A stretch of DNA of 64,000 nt from Elioraea thermophila (ex Habib et al. 2022) (GTDB taxonomy: Bacteria; Pseudomonadota; Alphaproteobacteria; Acetobacterales; Acetobacteraceae): NCBI RefSeq assembly GCF_003336755.1, contig NZ_QMDI01000005.1:62001-126000 (forward strand). Reading direction: 5' to 3'. This document shows positions 28,479 through 37,723 of the stretch, one piece after another. Positions within the stretch are counted from its first letter, which is position 1, and each line of letters starts with the position of its first letter. The translations under genes were made by a program, and so were the position numbers. Under the pieces are notes generated by a model. It searched no databases, was not told the origin of the DNA, and saw only the letters and a program-made list of their open reading frames with translations.

Positions 28479-29882
28479 ATGACCTCGCTTCCCCGCCCCA
28501 ACAGCCCGGCCGCCCGCGACATCGCCTCCGTGCTCCACCCCTACACGGATCTCGAGGCGCACCTGCGCACCGGCCCCCTCGTCATCACCCGCGGCAAGGG
28601 GGTGCGGGTGTGGGACGATGCGGGGCGCGAGTACATCGACACCCTCGCCGGGCTGTGGTGCGCCGCCTTGGGCTTCGACAACGAACGCCTCATCGAGGCG
28701 GCGGTGCGGCAGATGCGCGCCCTGCCCTTCTACCACGCCTTCGGTGGGCGGTCGCATCCGCCGATGATCGAGCTCGCCGAGATGCTGCTCGCCCGAGCCC
28801 CCGTACCGATGAGCCGCGTGTTCTTCGCCAATTCCGGTTCGGAGGCGAACGATACCGCGATCAAGATGATCTGGTACGCGAACAACGCCTGGGGGCGGCC
28901 CGAGAAGAAGAAGATCATCGGCCGGGTGCGCGGCTATCACGGCATCACCATCGCCGCCGGCTCCGTCACCGGGCAGACGATCAATCACAAGGCCTTCGAC
29001 CTGCCGCTGCCCGGCTTCCTGCACCTCCGCTGCCCGACCTTCTACCACGAGGGGCTGCCGGGCGAGACGGAGGAGCAGTTCAGCCTGCGCCTTGCCGAGG
29101 AGCTGGAGGCGCTGATCCTGCGCGAGGGGCCGGAGACGATCGCGGCGATGTTCGCCGAACCCGTGCAGGGTGCCGGCGGCGTGGTCATCCCACCGCGCGG
29201 CTACTTCGAGGCGATCCAGCCCATCCTGCGCAAGTACGACATCCTGCTGGTCGCCGATGAGGTGATCTGCGGCTTCGGCCGCACCGGCAACTACTGGGGC
29301 AGCGAGACCTTCGGCCTCGAGCCGGACATCCTCGTCTGCGCCAAGGCGCTCTCCAACGCCTACCTGCCGATCTCGGCGGTGATGGTGAACGACCGCATCT
29401 TCCAGGCGCTGGCGAAGCAGAGCCACGAGATCGGCACCTTCGGGCACGGCTTCACCTATTCGGGCCATCCCGTGCCGGCGGCGGTCGCGGTGGAGACTCT
29501 GAAGATCTATGACGAGATCGACATCGTCGGCCATGTGCGCGAGGTGGGGCCCTACTTCCAGGCGCAGCTGCGCGAACGTTTCGCCGACCACCCGCTGGTG
29601 GGAGAGGTGCGCGGGGTTGGGTTGATCGCGGGCGTGGAGCTGGTGGAGGACAAGGAGACCCGGCGCAACTTCGCGCCTGCGCGCAAGATCGGGGCGCGCT
29701 TCGTCAAACACGCGGAGGAGCGTGGCCTGATCTGCCGCGCCATGGTGCTGGACACCATCGGTTTCTCCCCCCCGCTGATCATCACGCGGGCGGAGATCGA
29801 CGAAATGCTCGACCGCTTCGGCCGTGCGCTCGACGATCTCGCCGTGGCGCTCGCGACGGAGCGCGAAGCGACGCTGGCGTGA
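28479..29882 (+). CDS. Class III PLP-dependent aminotransferase (omega-amino acid type)
   Basis: A 467-residue enzyme that moves an amino group from an omega-amino acid or diamine to pyruvate or a similar keto acid. PLP-binding features: FANSGSEANDTAIKM (phosphate-binding), ADEVICGFGRTGNYWG, and the Schiff-base Lys289 in CAKALSNAYLPISAV. VRGYHGITIAAGSVTG is typical of the taurine, beta-alanine and putrescine transaminase branch. AAGGAG is found just upstream of the ATG. TATAGT at 28449-28454 could be a -10 element without a clear -35. Substrate not resolved. Confidence 0.92.
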   Translation: MTSLPRPNSPAARDIASVLHPYTDLEAHLRTGPLVITRGKGVRVWDDAGREYIDTLAGLWCAALGFDNERLIEAAVRQMRALPFYHAFGGRSHPPMIELAEMLLARAPVPMSRVFFANSGSEANDTAIKMIWYANNAWGRPEKKKIIGRVRGYHGITIAAGSVTGQTINHKAFDLPLPGFLHLRCPTFYHEGLPGETEEQFSLRLAEELEALILREGPETIAAMFAEPVQGAGGVVIPPRGYFEAIQPILRKYDILLVADEVICGFGRTGNYWGSETFGLEPDILVCAKALSNAYLPISAVMVNDRIFQALAKQSHEIGTFGHGFTYSGHPVPAAVAVETLKIYDEIDIVGHVREVGPYFQAQLRERFADHPLVGEVRGVGLIAGVELVEDKETRRNFAPARKIGARFVKHAEERGLICRAMVLDTIGFSPPLIITRAEIDEMLDRFGRALDDLAVALATEREATLA

Positions 29883-30012
29883 GCGCCGAGGGGGGCGGTC
29901 GCGCTCGCCACGACGTGAGGCCGGCGTCCGAGGGCAGTTGCCCTCGCTAACGCGCGCTTAAGGGTTCCTGTCGATCCTGCGCCGCGCCGTGAAGGCATGC
30001 GAGGGGGCGACC

Positions 30013-32334
30013 ATGCGCGTGTTTCGAAACCTGCCGATCGCCGGCAAGCTCGCAGTGTCGGGCGCCGTCACCCTCGGCCTGGTGGCCGTGCTCGTGGTGC
30101 AGACCATGCGCGGCCTCGACCGGATAGCGAGCGCGGATCAGCGTCAGAGCGGCGCCGTCGCCAACGAGATCGCCGTGCGCGAGGCGATCGCCGCCCTCCT
30201 GCAGATGCCGACCTTCAACCGGGATGCCCAGATGGCGCAGGATGCGCGCGCCGTCGAGGCGGCGGTCGCCCGCGCGTCGGAGGCGGCGAACCGGGCGCTG
30301 GCTGCCCTGGGCCGGCTTCACGGCGACGAGGGTGAGGAGGCGCTACGTCGTCGCCTCTCTGAGGCGCAGACCGCCATCGTCGCCTATCGCGACGCCATCG
30401 CCACCATGGGCGAGATCCGCAAGCGCCTTCTCTCCGCCCGCGACGAGGCCTTCCTGCCGGCGACCGACCGCTTCCGCGACCGCGTGACGCAGGTCGAGAC
30501 CGCGATCTGGCTCGAGGGCATGGACACGGTTGCGGAGAACGACGCGCGCGCGAAGCTTGTCGAGCTCGGGGAGGCGGCGGCCGATCTGCGCATCGCCGTG
30601 CTGCGCTATCTGGCCACGGACGAGGCAACGCAGCGCAACGCCATGCAGGCCGCGATCGCCCTCGGCCACACATCACTGCGGCCGCTACTCAATGCGCCGG
30701 TCTCGGCCTCCTTCCGCGACCAGGTGCTTGCCCTGCAGCAGGCCTTCGCCGAACTCGGCGCAACCGCGAGTCAGCTCGCCGGCTTCACCGCGCAGATGGC
30801 CGTCCACCAGAGCGAAGGCACGGGCCCAGCACGGGCGACGGCGGAGCGTCTCCTCAGCGCGCTGGTCGAGAGCTACGCCGCGATCCAGGCGGAGGCGAAG
30901 GCGCAAGCGGCGAGCGAGACCGCGGCCGTCGAGCGACAGCTCATGCTGGTGGGACTCGCCATCGCCCTCACCCTTGTCGTCTCCGGGGTGGTGACCGCCT
31001 TTGCCATCGCCTCGCCGCTGCAGCGGATGACGGCGACGCTTGATCGCATCGCCGAGGGCGACACCTCCGTCGCGGTCGGGTTCTCCGGCCGTCGCGACGA
31101 GATCGGCCGCATCGCCGCCGCGACGGAGCGCCTGCGCGCGGAAGCCGAGCGGGCCTTCCTGCAGAGCCAGATCCTCGACCAGCTGCCGCAGCCGGTGATG
31201 GTGGCCGATCCGAAGGACGACTTCCGCATCTCCTATCTCAACCAGGCCACGCGCGAGACCCTTGCCGCAGTCGAACACCTTCTCCCGGTGAAGGTCGACG
31301 CGCTGATCGGCCAGAGCGTCGACATCTTCCACCGTGACCCGCAGCGCGTGCGGCGGATCCTCGCCGACCCGGCCAACCTCCCGCATAAGGCGCGGATCCG
31401 GCTCGGCCCGGAGACGATGAAGCTTTCCATCAGTCCCGTTCGGAATCGCAACGGTGCCTATGCCGGCGCGCTCCTCAACTGGGAGCTGATCACGCGGGAA
31501 GTCCGCCTCGCCGACGAACTCGAGGCGAACGTGGGCTCGGTGGCGAAGAGCGTGCTCGGCGCTGCCCAGTCCATGCGCGCCTCGGCCGAGACCCTGACCC
31601 AGGTCGCCTCCGAGACGGGCAAGCGGACGGTCGCGGTCGCCGCTGCCACCGATCAGGCGAGCACGAACGTGCAGACGGTCGCCGCCTCGGCCGAGGAACT
31701 CGCCGCCAGCGTGCGCGAGATCGCCCGCCAGGTGCAGGAGAGCACGACGATTGCGGCGGAGGCGGTGGCCCAGGCGCAGGCGACCGACGAGACGGTGAAG
31801 GGGCTCGCGGAAGCGGCCTCGCGGATCGGCGACGTGGTGCGCCTGATCGGCGACATCGCGGGGCAGACGAACCTGCTTGCCCTCAACGCCACCATCGAAG
31901 CAGCACGGGCCGGTGAGGCGGGCAAGGGCTTCGCCGTTGTTGCCTCCGAGGTGAAGAACCTGGCCAGCCAGACCGCCAAGGCGACGGAGGAAATCGCGAC
32001 CCAGATCACCGCCATGCAGGGGGTGACCGAACAGGCCGTCTCCGCCATCCGTGCCATTGCAGCAACGATCCGGCGCATGGAGGCGATCGCCACCTCCATC
32101 GCCGCCGCCGTGGACCAGCAGGGCGCGGCGACGGCAGAAATCGCGCGCAGCGTGCAGCAGGCGGCCGCCGGCACCGCCGAGATCGCCGGCACCATCGGCT
32201 CGGTCAGCCGCGCCATCGAACAGGCGGGAGGCGAGGCGGTGCAGGTGCTGGAAGCGGCAAACGGCCTGAACGCCGAAGCGTCGAAGCTGACCGCCGAGGT
32301 CGATCGCTTCCTCGCCGGCATGCGCGCGGCCTGA
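30013..32334 (+). CDS. Methyl-accepting chemotaxis protein with cytoplasmic PAS domain
   Basis: A 773-residue chemoreceptor. ATG at 30013 follows GAGGGGG. TM1 is at about residues 9-28. A periplasmic, mostly helical sensor of about 270 residues follows. TM2 (about 309-332) leads into a HAMP domain, then a PAS-like domain (about 388-490, starting [13 protein letters not shown]). The signalling domain carries the hairpin [21 protein letters not shown] near residue 615. No C-terminal NWxxF-type pentapeptide is seen. No chemotaxis or flagellar gene is nearby, so it is an orphan receptor for an unknown ligand. Confidence 0.94.
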   Translation: MRVFRNLPIAGKLAVSGAVTLGLVAVLVVQTMRGLDRIASADQRQSGAVANEIAVREAIAALLQMPTFNRDAQMAQDARAVEAAVARASEAANRALAALGRLHGDEGEEALRRRLSEAQTAIVAYRDAIATMGEIRKRLLSARDEAFLPATDRFRDRVTQVETAIWLEGMDTVAENDARAKLVELGEAAADLRIAVLRYLATDEATQRNAMQAAIALGHTSLRPLLNAPVSASFRDQVLALQQAFAELGATASQLAGFTAQMAVHQSEGTGPARATAERLLSALVESYAAIQAEAKAQAASETAAVERQLMLVGLAIALTLVVSGVVTAFAIASPLQRMTATLDRIAEGDTSVAVGFSGRRDEIGRIAAATERLRAEAERAFLQSQILDQLPQPVMVADPKDDFRISYLNQATRETLAAVEHLLPVKVDALIGQSVDIFHRDPQRVRRILADPANLPHKARIRLGPETMKLSISPVRNRNGAYAGALLNWELITREVRLADELEANVGSVAKSVLGAAQSMRASAETLTQVASETGKRTVAVAAATDQASTNVQTVAASAEELAASVREIARQVQESTTIAAEAVAQAQATDETVKGLAEAASRIGDVVRLIGDIAGQTNLLALNATIEAARAGEAGKGFAVVASEVKNLASQTAKATEEIATQITAMQGVTEQAVSAIRAIAATIRRMEAIATSIAAAVDQQGAATAEIARSVQQAAAGTAEIAGTIGSVSRAIEQAGGEAVQVLEAANGLNAEASKLTAEVDRFLAGMRAA

Positions 32335-32415
32335 GGGGGTTCTGCTCGGACGCTGCGGAGCACGACGGCAGGCCGGGACACGCTCCGGCGAGGGCGCGTT
32401 CGGTGCTGCGGGTCT

Positions 32416-32462
32416 GATCGGCGCGACGCGGCAGCGACCGATCGGAACCGGCAGGCTCCGGT
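32416..32462. terminator. Weak hairpins between convergent genes
   Basis: GATCGG/CCGATC (32416-32421, 32438-32443) and ACCGG/CCGGT (32447-32451, 32458-32462) are two short inverted repeats in the 135-base gap between the chemoreceptor and the convergent dehydrogenase gene. No T-run is present; nothing else was recognised in this gap. Confidence 0.3.
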
Positions 32463-32469
32463 ACGCCCG

Positions 32470-33450
32470 TCACGCCACCCGATCGGGCGGATCAGCGCCG
32501 GCGAAGAACGCATCGAGGTTGTCGAGGGCACGAAACCCCATCGCGTCCCGGGTCTCCACCGTCGCACTGCCGAGGTGCGGCAGAAGCACGACGTTCGGCA
32601 GGTCGAGATAGCCCGGGTGAAGCGCCGGCTCGCCGTCGTAGACGTCGAGCCCGGCATACGCCACGTGCCCTGAGCGCAAGGCCGCGATCAGCGCGGCATC
32701 GTCGACCAAACTTCCCCGCCCGGTGTTCACCACGATGGCACCGCGCGGCAGCAAGGCGATCCGCTCGGCATTCAGCCAATGCCGCAGCGCTTCGCTGCCC
32801 GGGGCGGTGAGCGCGAGGATGTCGATCGCGCTCAGCATCGACTCCGCCTCCGCATGATGGATCGCGCCCTCCTCCAGAGCGGGGTCGAGCCGCCGCCGAT
32901 TGTGGTAGTGCACCTCCATCCCGAGGCCGCGCGCCATCCGCGCCAGCGCCCGGCCGATCCGCCCCATGCCGAGGATGCCGAGCCGCTTGCCGCTGACGCG
33001 CAGGCCAAGGAGCTGCGTCGGCGTCCAGCCCTGCCATGCCCCCGAACGCACCAGCCGCTCGCCTTCGCCGAGCCGGCGTGCGGCGGCGAGGATGAGGGCG
33101 AGCGTCAGTTCGGCGGTCGCCTCCGTCAGCACATCGGGCGCGTTGGTGACGACGAGCCCTCGCCCCCGCGCCGCTTCGAGGTCGATGTGATCGGTGCCGG
33201 CGGAGAAGGTGGCGAGGATGCGCACGCTTGGCGGCATCGCCGCGATCGTCGCCCCATCGAACACGTCACCCGGCGCGCACAGCACCGCCTGCGGGTTTGC
33301 CTGCGCCAGGGCCGCAATCAGCCGCTCGCGCGGCCACGGCAGATCCCCCGGCTCCGGCCCGACCAGGGCGTAGTCGCGCCGCGCCCGCGCCATCACGTTC
33401 GGCGGCAGGCGTCGCGTCAGCAGGAGGTTGGTCTTGGCCTGCGGCTGCAT
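32470..33450 (-). CDS. D-isomer-specific 2-hydroxyacid dehydrogenase (glyoxylate/hydroxypyruvate reductase type)
   Basis: A 326-residue NAD(P)-dependent dehydrogenase. The nucleotide fold is LGILGMGRIGRALARMARG, followed by YHNRRRLDPALEE, where Arg residues after the second strand favour NADPH. Catalytic Arg is in NTGRGSLVDD, and His in LPHLGSATVETRDAM with an upstream Glu. Start at 33450 (MQPQAKTNLLLTRRLPP) matches family starts. Likely reduces glyoxylate, hydroxypyruvate or a related 2-keto acid. It diverges from the SDR-hydantoinase operon, which it may serve. Confidence 0.92.
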   Translation of the reverse strand: MQPQAKTNLLLTRRLPPNVMARARRDYALVGPEPGDLPWPRERLIAALAQANPQAVLCAPGDVFDGATIAAMPPSVRILATFSAGTDHIDLEAARGRGLVVTNAPDVLTEATAELTLALILAAARRLGEGERLVRSGAWQGWTPTQLLGLRVSGKRLGILGMGRIGRALARMARGLGMEVHYHNRRRLDPALEEGAIHHAEAESMLSAIDILALTAPGSEALRHWLNAERIALLPRGAIVVNTGRGSLVDDAALIAALRSGHVAYAGLDVYDGEPALHPGYLDLPNVVLLPHLGSATVETRDAMGFRALDNLDAFFAGADPPDRVA

Positions 33451-33519
33451 GCGAAGTCTCGACGCTGTGGGATAGGCGCCGCATGCCAGGGGCATACCCG
33501 CCTGTCCAGCGTCCCTCCC

Positions 33520-33547
33520 TTGCGGGCCGCCCTCCGACGGCTACGAT
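33520..33547 (+). promoter_or_regulatory. Candidate promoter of the SDR-hydantoinase operon
   Basis: TTGCGG (33520-33525) and TACGAT (33542-33547) with a 16-base spacer lie in the divergent gap before the SDR gene, whose ATG at 33573 has GAGGGAGA upstream. Only moderate matches to consensus. Confidence 0.35.
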
Positions 33548-33572
33548 CCGGCGCATCGACGAGGGAGACGGG

Positions 33573-34361
33573 ATGGATCTCGGGCTGAACGGTCGGCGCG
33601 CGCTGGTGCTCGGCGCCTCGCGCGGACTGGGACGGGCGATCGCGACCGCGCTGGCGGCGGAAGGTGCGGCGGTGGCGCTGGCGAGCCGCAACCGCGAGGC
33701 CCTCGCCGCCCTCGCCGCCGATCTCTCGGCGCGGCACGGCGTGGCGGCGCACGCCATCGTTGCCGACGTCGCGGACGAGGCGCGCATGGACGTGCTGGCG
33801 GAAGAGGCCGTGTTGCGCCTGGGCGGTGTGGACATCCTGGTGCTCAACCACGGCGGGCCTCCGGTCGGGCCCGCCCTCGAGCTCTCGCTCGAGGCGCTGA
33901 AAGAGCAGTTCGCGCGCATGGTGGTCGCCCCGATCCGGCTCGCCATGCGTCTGTTGCCCGGCATGCGCGACCGCCGTTGGGGCCGCATCCTCACCATCGG
34001 CTCCTCGGGCATGATCCAGCCGCTGCCGAACATGGTGCTGTCCAACACGCTGCGCGGCGCGATCGTAGGCTGGAACAAGACGCTCGCCGCCGAGGTCGCG
34101 GCGGAGGGCATCACCTGCAATATCCTTGCCCCAGGCGCGATCGAAACCGACCGCCTGCGCGAGACCGCCGGTTTCGAAGCGAAGCGCACCGGAGCGAGCC
34201 TCGACGAGGTGCTGGCGAAGCGTGCCGCCACCATTCCCGCCGGCAGGCTCGGCCGGCCGGAGGAGTTCGGCGCCGTCGCCGCCTTCCTCGCCTCGGACCG
34301 CGCCGCCTACATCACCGGCAGCATCGTCCGCGTCGACGGCGGGCTGATCCGCTGCGTCTGA
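33573..34361 (+). CDS. Atypical short-chain dehydrogenase/reductase family protein
   Basis: A 262-residue SDR-fold protein with an intact nucleotide loop GASRGLGRAIA and NHGG. The catalytic Tyr-x3-Lys is missing: aligned on the flanking GWNKTLAAE helix, the Tyr position is Ser157 and the Lys position Arg161 (SNTLRGA), with Ser144 kept 13 residues upstream. A known SDR subgroup has this SNxxR form, so it is not a sequencing artefact, but the usual proton-relay chemistry is unlikely. First gene of an operon with amidohydrolase and hydantoinase genes. Confidence 0.88.
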   Translation: MDLGLNGRRALVLGASRGLGRAIATALAAEGAAVALASRNREALAALAADLSARHGVAAHAIVADVADEARMDVLAEEAVLRLGGVDILVLNHGGPPVGPALELSLEALKEQFARMVVAPIRLAMRLLPGMRDRRWGRILTIGSSGMIQPLPNMVLSNTLRGAIVGWNKTLAAEVAAEGITCNILAPGAIETDRLRETAGFEAKRTGASLDEVLAKRAATIPAGRLGRPEEFGAVAAFLASDRAAYITGSIVRVDGGLIRCV

Positions 34362-34382
34362 AGCACCGATCGCTCACGCCCC

Positions 34383-35648
34383 GTGCGCCCCAACCTCTCG
34401 CCGGACATCGCGCTTGCGGAACGTTTTCTCGCCGATCTCGCCGCGCGCACCCATGACGGGGTGGGGATCACGCGCGAGGCCTACGGGCCCGGCGAGCGCA
34501 TCGCGCACGCGCTCTTCCGCTCCCATGCCGCCTCGCTCGGCCTCGCGCTCTCGACCGACCACGTCGGCAATCTCTACGCCACGCTGGCGGGAACGGATCG
34601 TTCGCTTCCCGCGATCATCATCGGCTCGCATCTCGATTCCGTTCCCCGCGGCGGCAACTACGACGGCGCGGCCGGTGTCGCGGCAGGTCTCGCCGTGCTC
34701 GCCGGCTTCGTCCGCGCGGGGTTCGCGCCGGCCCGCGATCTCACCGTGATGGCGATCCGCGCCGAGGAAGCCGGCGCCTGGTTCCCCACCTCCTATCCGG
34801 GCAGCCGCGGCGCCCTGGGCCTCCTACGCGCCGAGGAGCTCGACATCCGTCGCCGCGACAGTGGGCGCAGCCTCGCCGAGCACATGGCCGAGGAGGGGTT
34901 CGACCCGGAGGCAGTGCGCGGCGGGCGCGCCCATCTCGCCCGCGACCGCGTCGCCGCCTTCGTCGAACTGCACATCGAACAGGGCCCGGTGCTGGAGGCG
35001 GAAGGCATCCCCGTCGGCATCGTCACCGGCATCCCCGGCTCGCGACGGCTGCGCTCCGCCCGCGTCTTCGGCCGCTACGACCATTCCGGCGCGACCCCGC
35101 GGCGGTATCGGGCGGATGCCGCGATCGCCGCGGCCGAACTCGCTTATCGCCTCGACCTCGCCTGGGAACGGATGGAGCAGGAGGGCAAGGAGCTCGTCTG
35201 CACCTTCTGCGTGCTTGCCACCGCCCCCGAGGCGGGCTTCACCAAGATCGCGGGCGAAGCGCGGTTCGAACTCGATGTCCGTTCGGTCGAGCTTGCGCAC
35301 TGCGACGCCCTCTTCGCCGAACTGCATGCCCTGGTCGCCGAGATCGAAACCCGCCGCAAGGTCCGTTTCGAACTCGGAGCGGAAACCGGCTCCCGCCCCG
35401 CCCTGATGGACCCGGCGATCCGGGCCGGCCTCGCCCGCGCCGCGGAACGTCTCGGCATCCCCCACCGCATGATGCCTTCGGGCGGAGGGCACGACGCGGC
35501 GGCCTTTGCCAGCGCCGGCATTCCCGCCGGCATGCTGTTCGTGCGCAACCAGAACGGCAGCCACAACCCCGACGAGGCGATGCGCATGGAGGATTTCGCG
35601 CAGGCCTGCGCCGTGCTGCAGGCTTGGCTCGCGGAGGCTGCGGCGTGA
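34383..35648 (+). CDS. M20-family N-carbamoyl-L-amino acid hydrolase / allantoate amidohydrolase
   Basis: A 421-residue dinuclear metal amidohydrolase, GTG start. Metal-ligand motifs are GSHLDSVPRGGNYDGAAGV (His, Asp), IRAEEAG (Glu pair) and ELHIEQGPVLE (His), with PSGGGHDA and NGSHNPDEA near the C-terminus. This is the HyuC/AllC/AmaB type, which cleaves N-carbamoyl amino acids or ureido compounds. It overlaps the hyuA-like gene (GTGA). With HyuA/HyuB it fits hydantoin to N-carbamoyl amino acid to amino acid. Confidence 0.92.
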   Translation: MRPNLSPDIALAERFLADLAARTHDGVGITREAYGPGERIAHALFRSHAASLGLALSTDHVGNLYATLAGTDRSLPAIIIGSHLDSVPRGGNYDGAAGVAAGLAVLAGFVRAGFAPARDLTVMAIRAEEAGAWFPTSYPGSRGALGLLRAEELDIRRRDSGRSLAEHMAEEGFDPEAVRGGRAHLARDRVAAFVELHIEQGPVLEAEGIPVGIVTGIPGSRRLRSARVFGRYDHSGATPRRYRADAAIAAAELAYRLDLAWERMEQEGKELVCTFCVLATAPEAGFTKIAGEARFELDVRSVELAHCDALFAELHALVAEIETRRKVRFELGAETGSRPALMDPAIRAGLARAAERLGIPHRMMPSGGGHDAAAFASAGIPAGMLFVRNQNGSHNPDEAMRMEDFAQACAVLQAWLAEAAA

Positions 35649-37723
35649 GCGTTCGGCTCGCCGTCGACATCGGCGGCACCTTCACCGATTTCGCCCTCGA
35701 AACGCCGACCCGGCGGCTGACCGCCAAGGTGCTGACCACGCCGGCCGAACCGGAGCGCGCCGTGCTCGAGGGCACCGCGCGCATCCTGGCCGAAGCGGGG
35801 CTCGCGCCGGCCTCGCTCGACCTCGTCGTGCACGGCACCACGCTTGCGACCAACGCCATCATCGAACGCAAGGGCGCGAAGGTGGCCTTCCTCACCACGG
35901 AAGGCTTCCGCGACGTGCTCGCGATGGGCACCGAGTCGCGCTACGACCAGTACGACCTGCAGATCGACCTTCCCGAACCGCTCGTTCCGCGCCGCCTTCG
36001 CCTGCCCGTGCGGGAACGGCTCGATCGGGCGGGACGCGTGCTCGTCCCGCTCGACGAGGAGGGCGTGCGCGCTCTGATTCCCCTCTTGCGGGCGGAGGGC
36101 GTGGAGGCGGTTGCGGTGGGGTTCCTGCACGCCTTCGTCGATCCGCGCCATGAGCGGCGCGTGCGCGAGATTCTGCACGAGGCCTGGCCCGACCTGCCGG
36201 TCAGCCTCTCCTCCGAAGTGAGCCCGGAGATGCGCGAGTACGAGCGCTTCTCCACCACGGTGGCGAACGCCTACGTGCAGCCGCTGATGGACCGCTACCT
36301 CGCGCGGCTCGAGGAGGGCTTGCGCGCGATCGGGGCGCGCGCGCCCCTGCTGATGATGCTCTCCTCGGGGGGCTTGTGCAGCGTTCAGACGGCGCGGCGC
36401 TTCCCGGTGCGCCTGGTCGAGAGCGGGCCCGCTGGCGGCGCTCTCTTCGCCGCCGCGATCGCGCGCGAGGCCGACCTCACCCGCGTGCTCTCCTACGACA
36501 TGGGTGGGACGACGGCGAAGGTCTGCCTGATCGACGACTTCCGTCCGCACACCACGCGCGCCTTCGAGGTCGCGCGCGTCGGGCGCTTCAAGAAGGGTTC
36601 GGGCCTGCCCTTGCGCATCCCGGTGGTGGAGATGGTGGAGATCGGTGCCGGTGGGGGGTCGATCGCGCGCGTCGATTCGCTCGGCCGCATCGCGGTCGGG
36701 CCGGACAGCGCGGGGGCGGATCCCGGTCCCGCCTGCTACGGCCGCGGCGGAGACCGACCGACCGTGACGGACGCCAATCTTCTGCTCGGCCGCTACGATC
36801 CTGACCGTTTCGCCGGGGGCCGCCTCGCCCTGCACCGCGACCGCGCCGAAGCCGCGATGGCCCGCGACGTCGCGGTCCCGCAAGGGATCGATATCGCAAC
36901 GGCTTCGGTCGGCGTGGTCGAGATCGTCGACGAGGCGATGGCGAACGCAGCGCGCGTGCATGCGATCGAAGCGGGCACCGCGCTCGAGGGGCGAACGCTG
37001 ATCGCCTTCGGCGGTGGCGGGCCGGTGCACGCCGCGCGCGTGGCGGAGAAGATCGGCATCGACTCGGTGCTCGTCCCGCCCGGCGCAGGCGTGGGCAGCG
37101 CGATCGGCTTCCTGCGCGCCCCCGTGGCCTACGAGGTGGTGCGCAGCCTCTACCAGCGCCTTGCTTCGCTCGACCTCGCCCGCGTCAATGCGCTGTTCGC
37201 GGAGATGCGCGGCGAGGCGGAGACGATCCTCGCGCAAGGGGCGCCGGGCCGGGAGGCAGAGGAGGAGCGGGTCGCCTTCATGCGCTATGTCGGCCAGGGC
37301 CACGAGATCGCGGTCGCCCTGCCGGCGCGCGCCCTTGTTCAGGATGACATCGGAACGATCCGCGCCGCCTACGACCGCGCCTACGCCGCGACCTACGACC
37401 GCCCGGTGCCCGGGACGGACGTCGAGATCCTCGCCTTCGCCTTGCGCCTCGCCGCACCTGCCGACCCGCCGCCTCCGCTCTCCCCCGCCGGCGGCGGCGC
37501 CGCCACCGAACCGACGACGCGCCCCGTGCGCGACACGACGAGCGGCCTCGTTTCGCCTTGGGCCATCCATGACCGCTCCGCCCTCGGCCCCGGCGCGGAG
37601 ATCGCGGGGCCCGCCATCATCGCCGAAGACGAGACCTCGACACTCGTCCCGCCCGGCTGGCGTGCGAGGATCGATGCACGGGGCTTCATCCGGCTTTCCC
37701 GCGAACAGGGAGCGAGGACATGA
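35645..37723 (+). CDS. Hydantoinase/oxoprolinase family protein, subunit A (HyuA)
   Basis: A 692-residue ATP-dependent ring-opening subunit. It starts at a GTG inside the previous stop and begins with the actin-fold phosphate loop LAVDIGGTFTDFALE. Further family parts: VHGTTLATNAIIERKGAKVA, LVESGPAGGA, SYDMGGTTAKVCL, and GAGGGSIARVD. HyuA pairs with HyuB to hydrolyse cyclic amides such as hydantoins, N-methylhydantoin or 5-oxoproline at the cost of ATP; related carboxylases share the fold. Stop overlaps the HyuB start (ATGA). Confidence 0.94.
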   Translation: MSVRLAVDIGGTFTDFALETPTRRLTAKVLTTPAEPERAVLEGTARILAEAGLAPASLDLVVHGTTLATNAIIERKGAKVAFLTTEGFRDVLAMGTESRYDQYDLQIDLPEPLVPRRLRLPVRERLDRAGRVLVPLDEEGVRALIPLLRAEGVEAVAVGFLHAFVDPRHERRVREILHEAWPDLPVSLSSEVSPEMREYERFSTTVANAYVQPLMDRYLARLEEGLRAIGARAPLLMMLSSGGLCSVQTARRFPVRLVESGPAGGALFAAAIAREADLTRVLSYDMGGTTAKVCLIDDFRPHTTRAFEVARVGRFKKGSGLPLRIPVVEMVEIGAGGGSIARVDSLGRIAVGPDSAGADPGPACYGRGGDRPTVTDANLLLGRYDPDRFAGGRLALHRDRAEAAMARDVAVPQGIDIATASVGVVEIVDEAMANAARVHAIEAGTALEGRTLIAFGGGGPVHAARVAEKIGIDSVLVPPGAGVGSAIGFLRAPVAYEVVRSLYQRLASLDLARVNALFAEMRGEAETILAQGAPGREAEEERVAFMRYVGQGHEIAVALPARALVQDDIGTIRAAYDRAYAATYDRPVPGTDVEILAFALRLAAPADPPPPLSPAGGGAATEPTTRPVRDTTSGLVSPWAIHDRSALGPGAEIAGPAIIAEDETSTLVPPGWRARIDARGFIRLSREQGART

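Noticed and set aside
29941-30012. Flagellar-type (sigma28) promoter before the chemoreceptor gene
   Set aside because: TTAAGG-like and GATC-like segments are present, but neither the sequence nor the spacing matches a consensus well.
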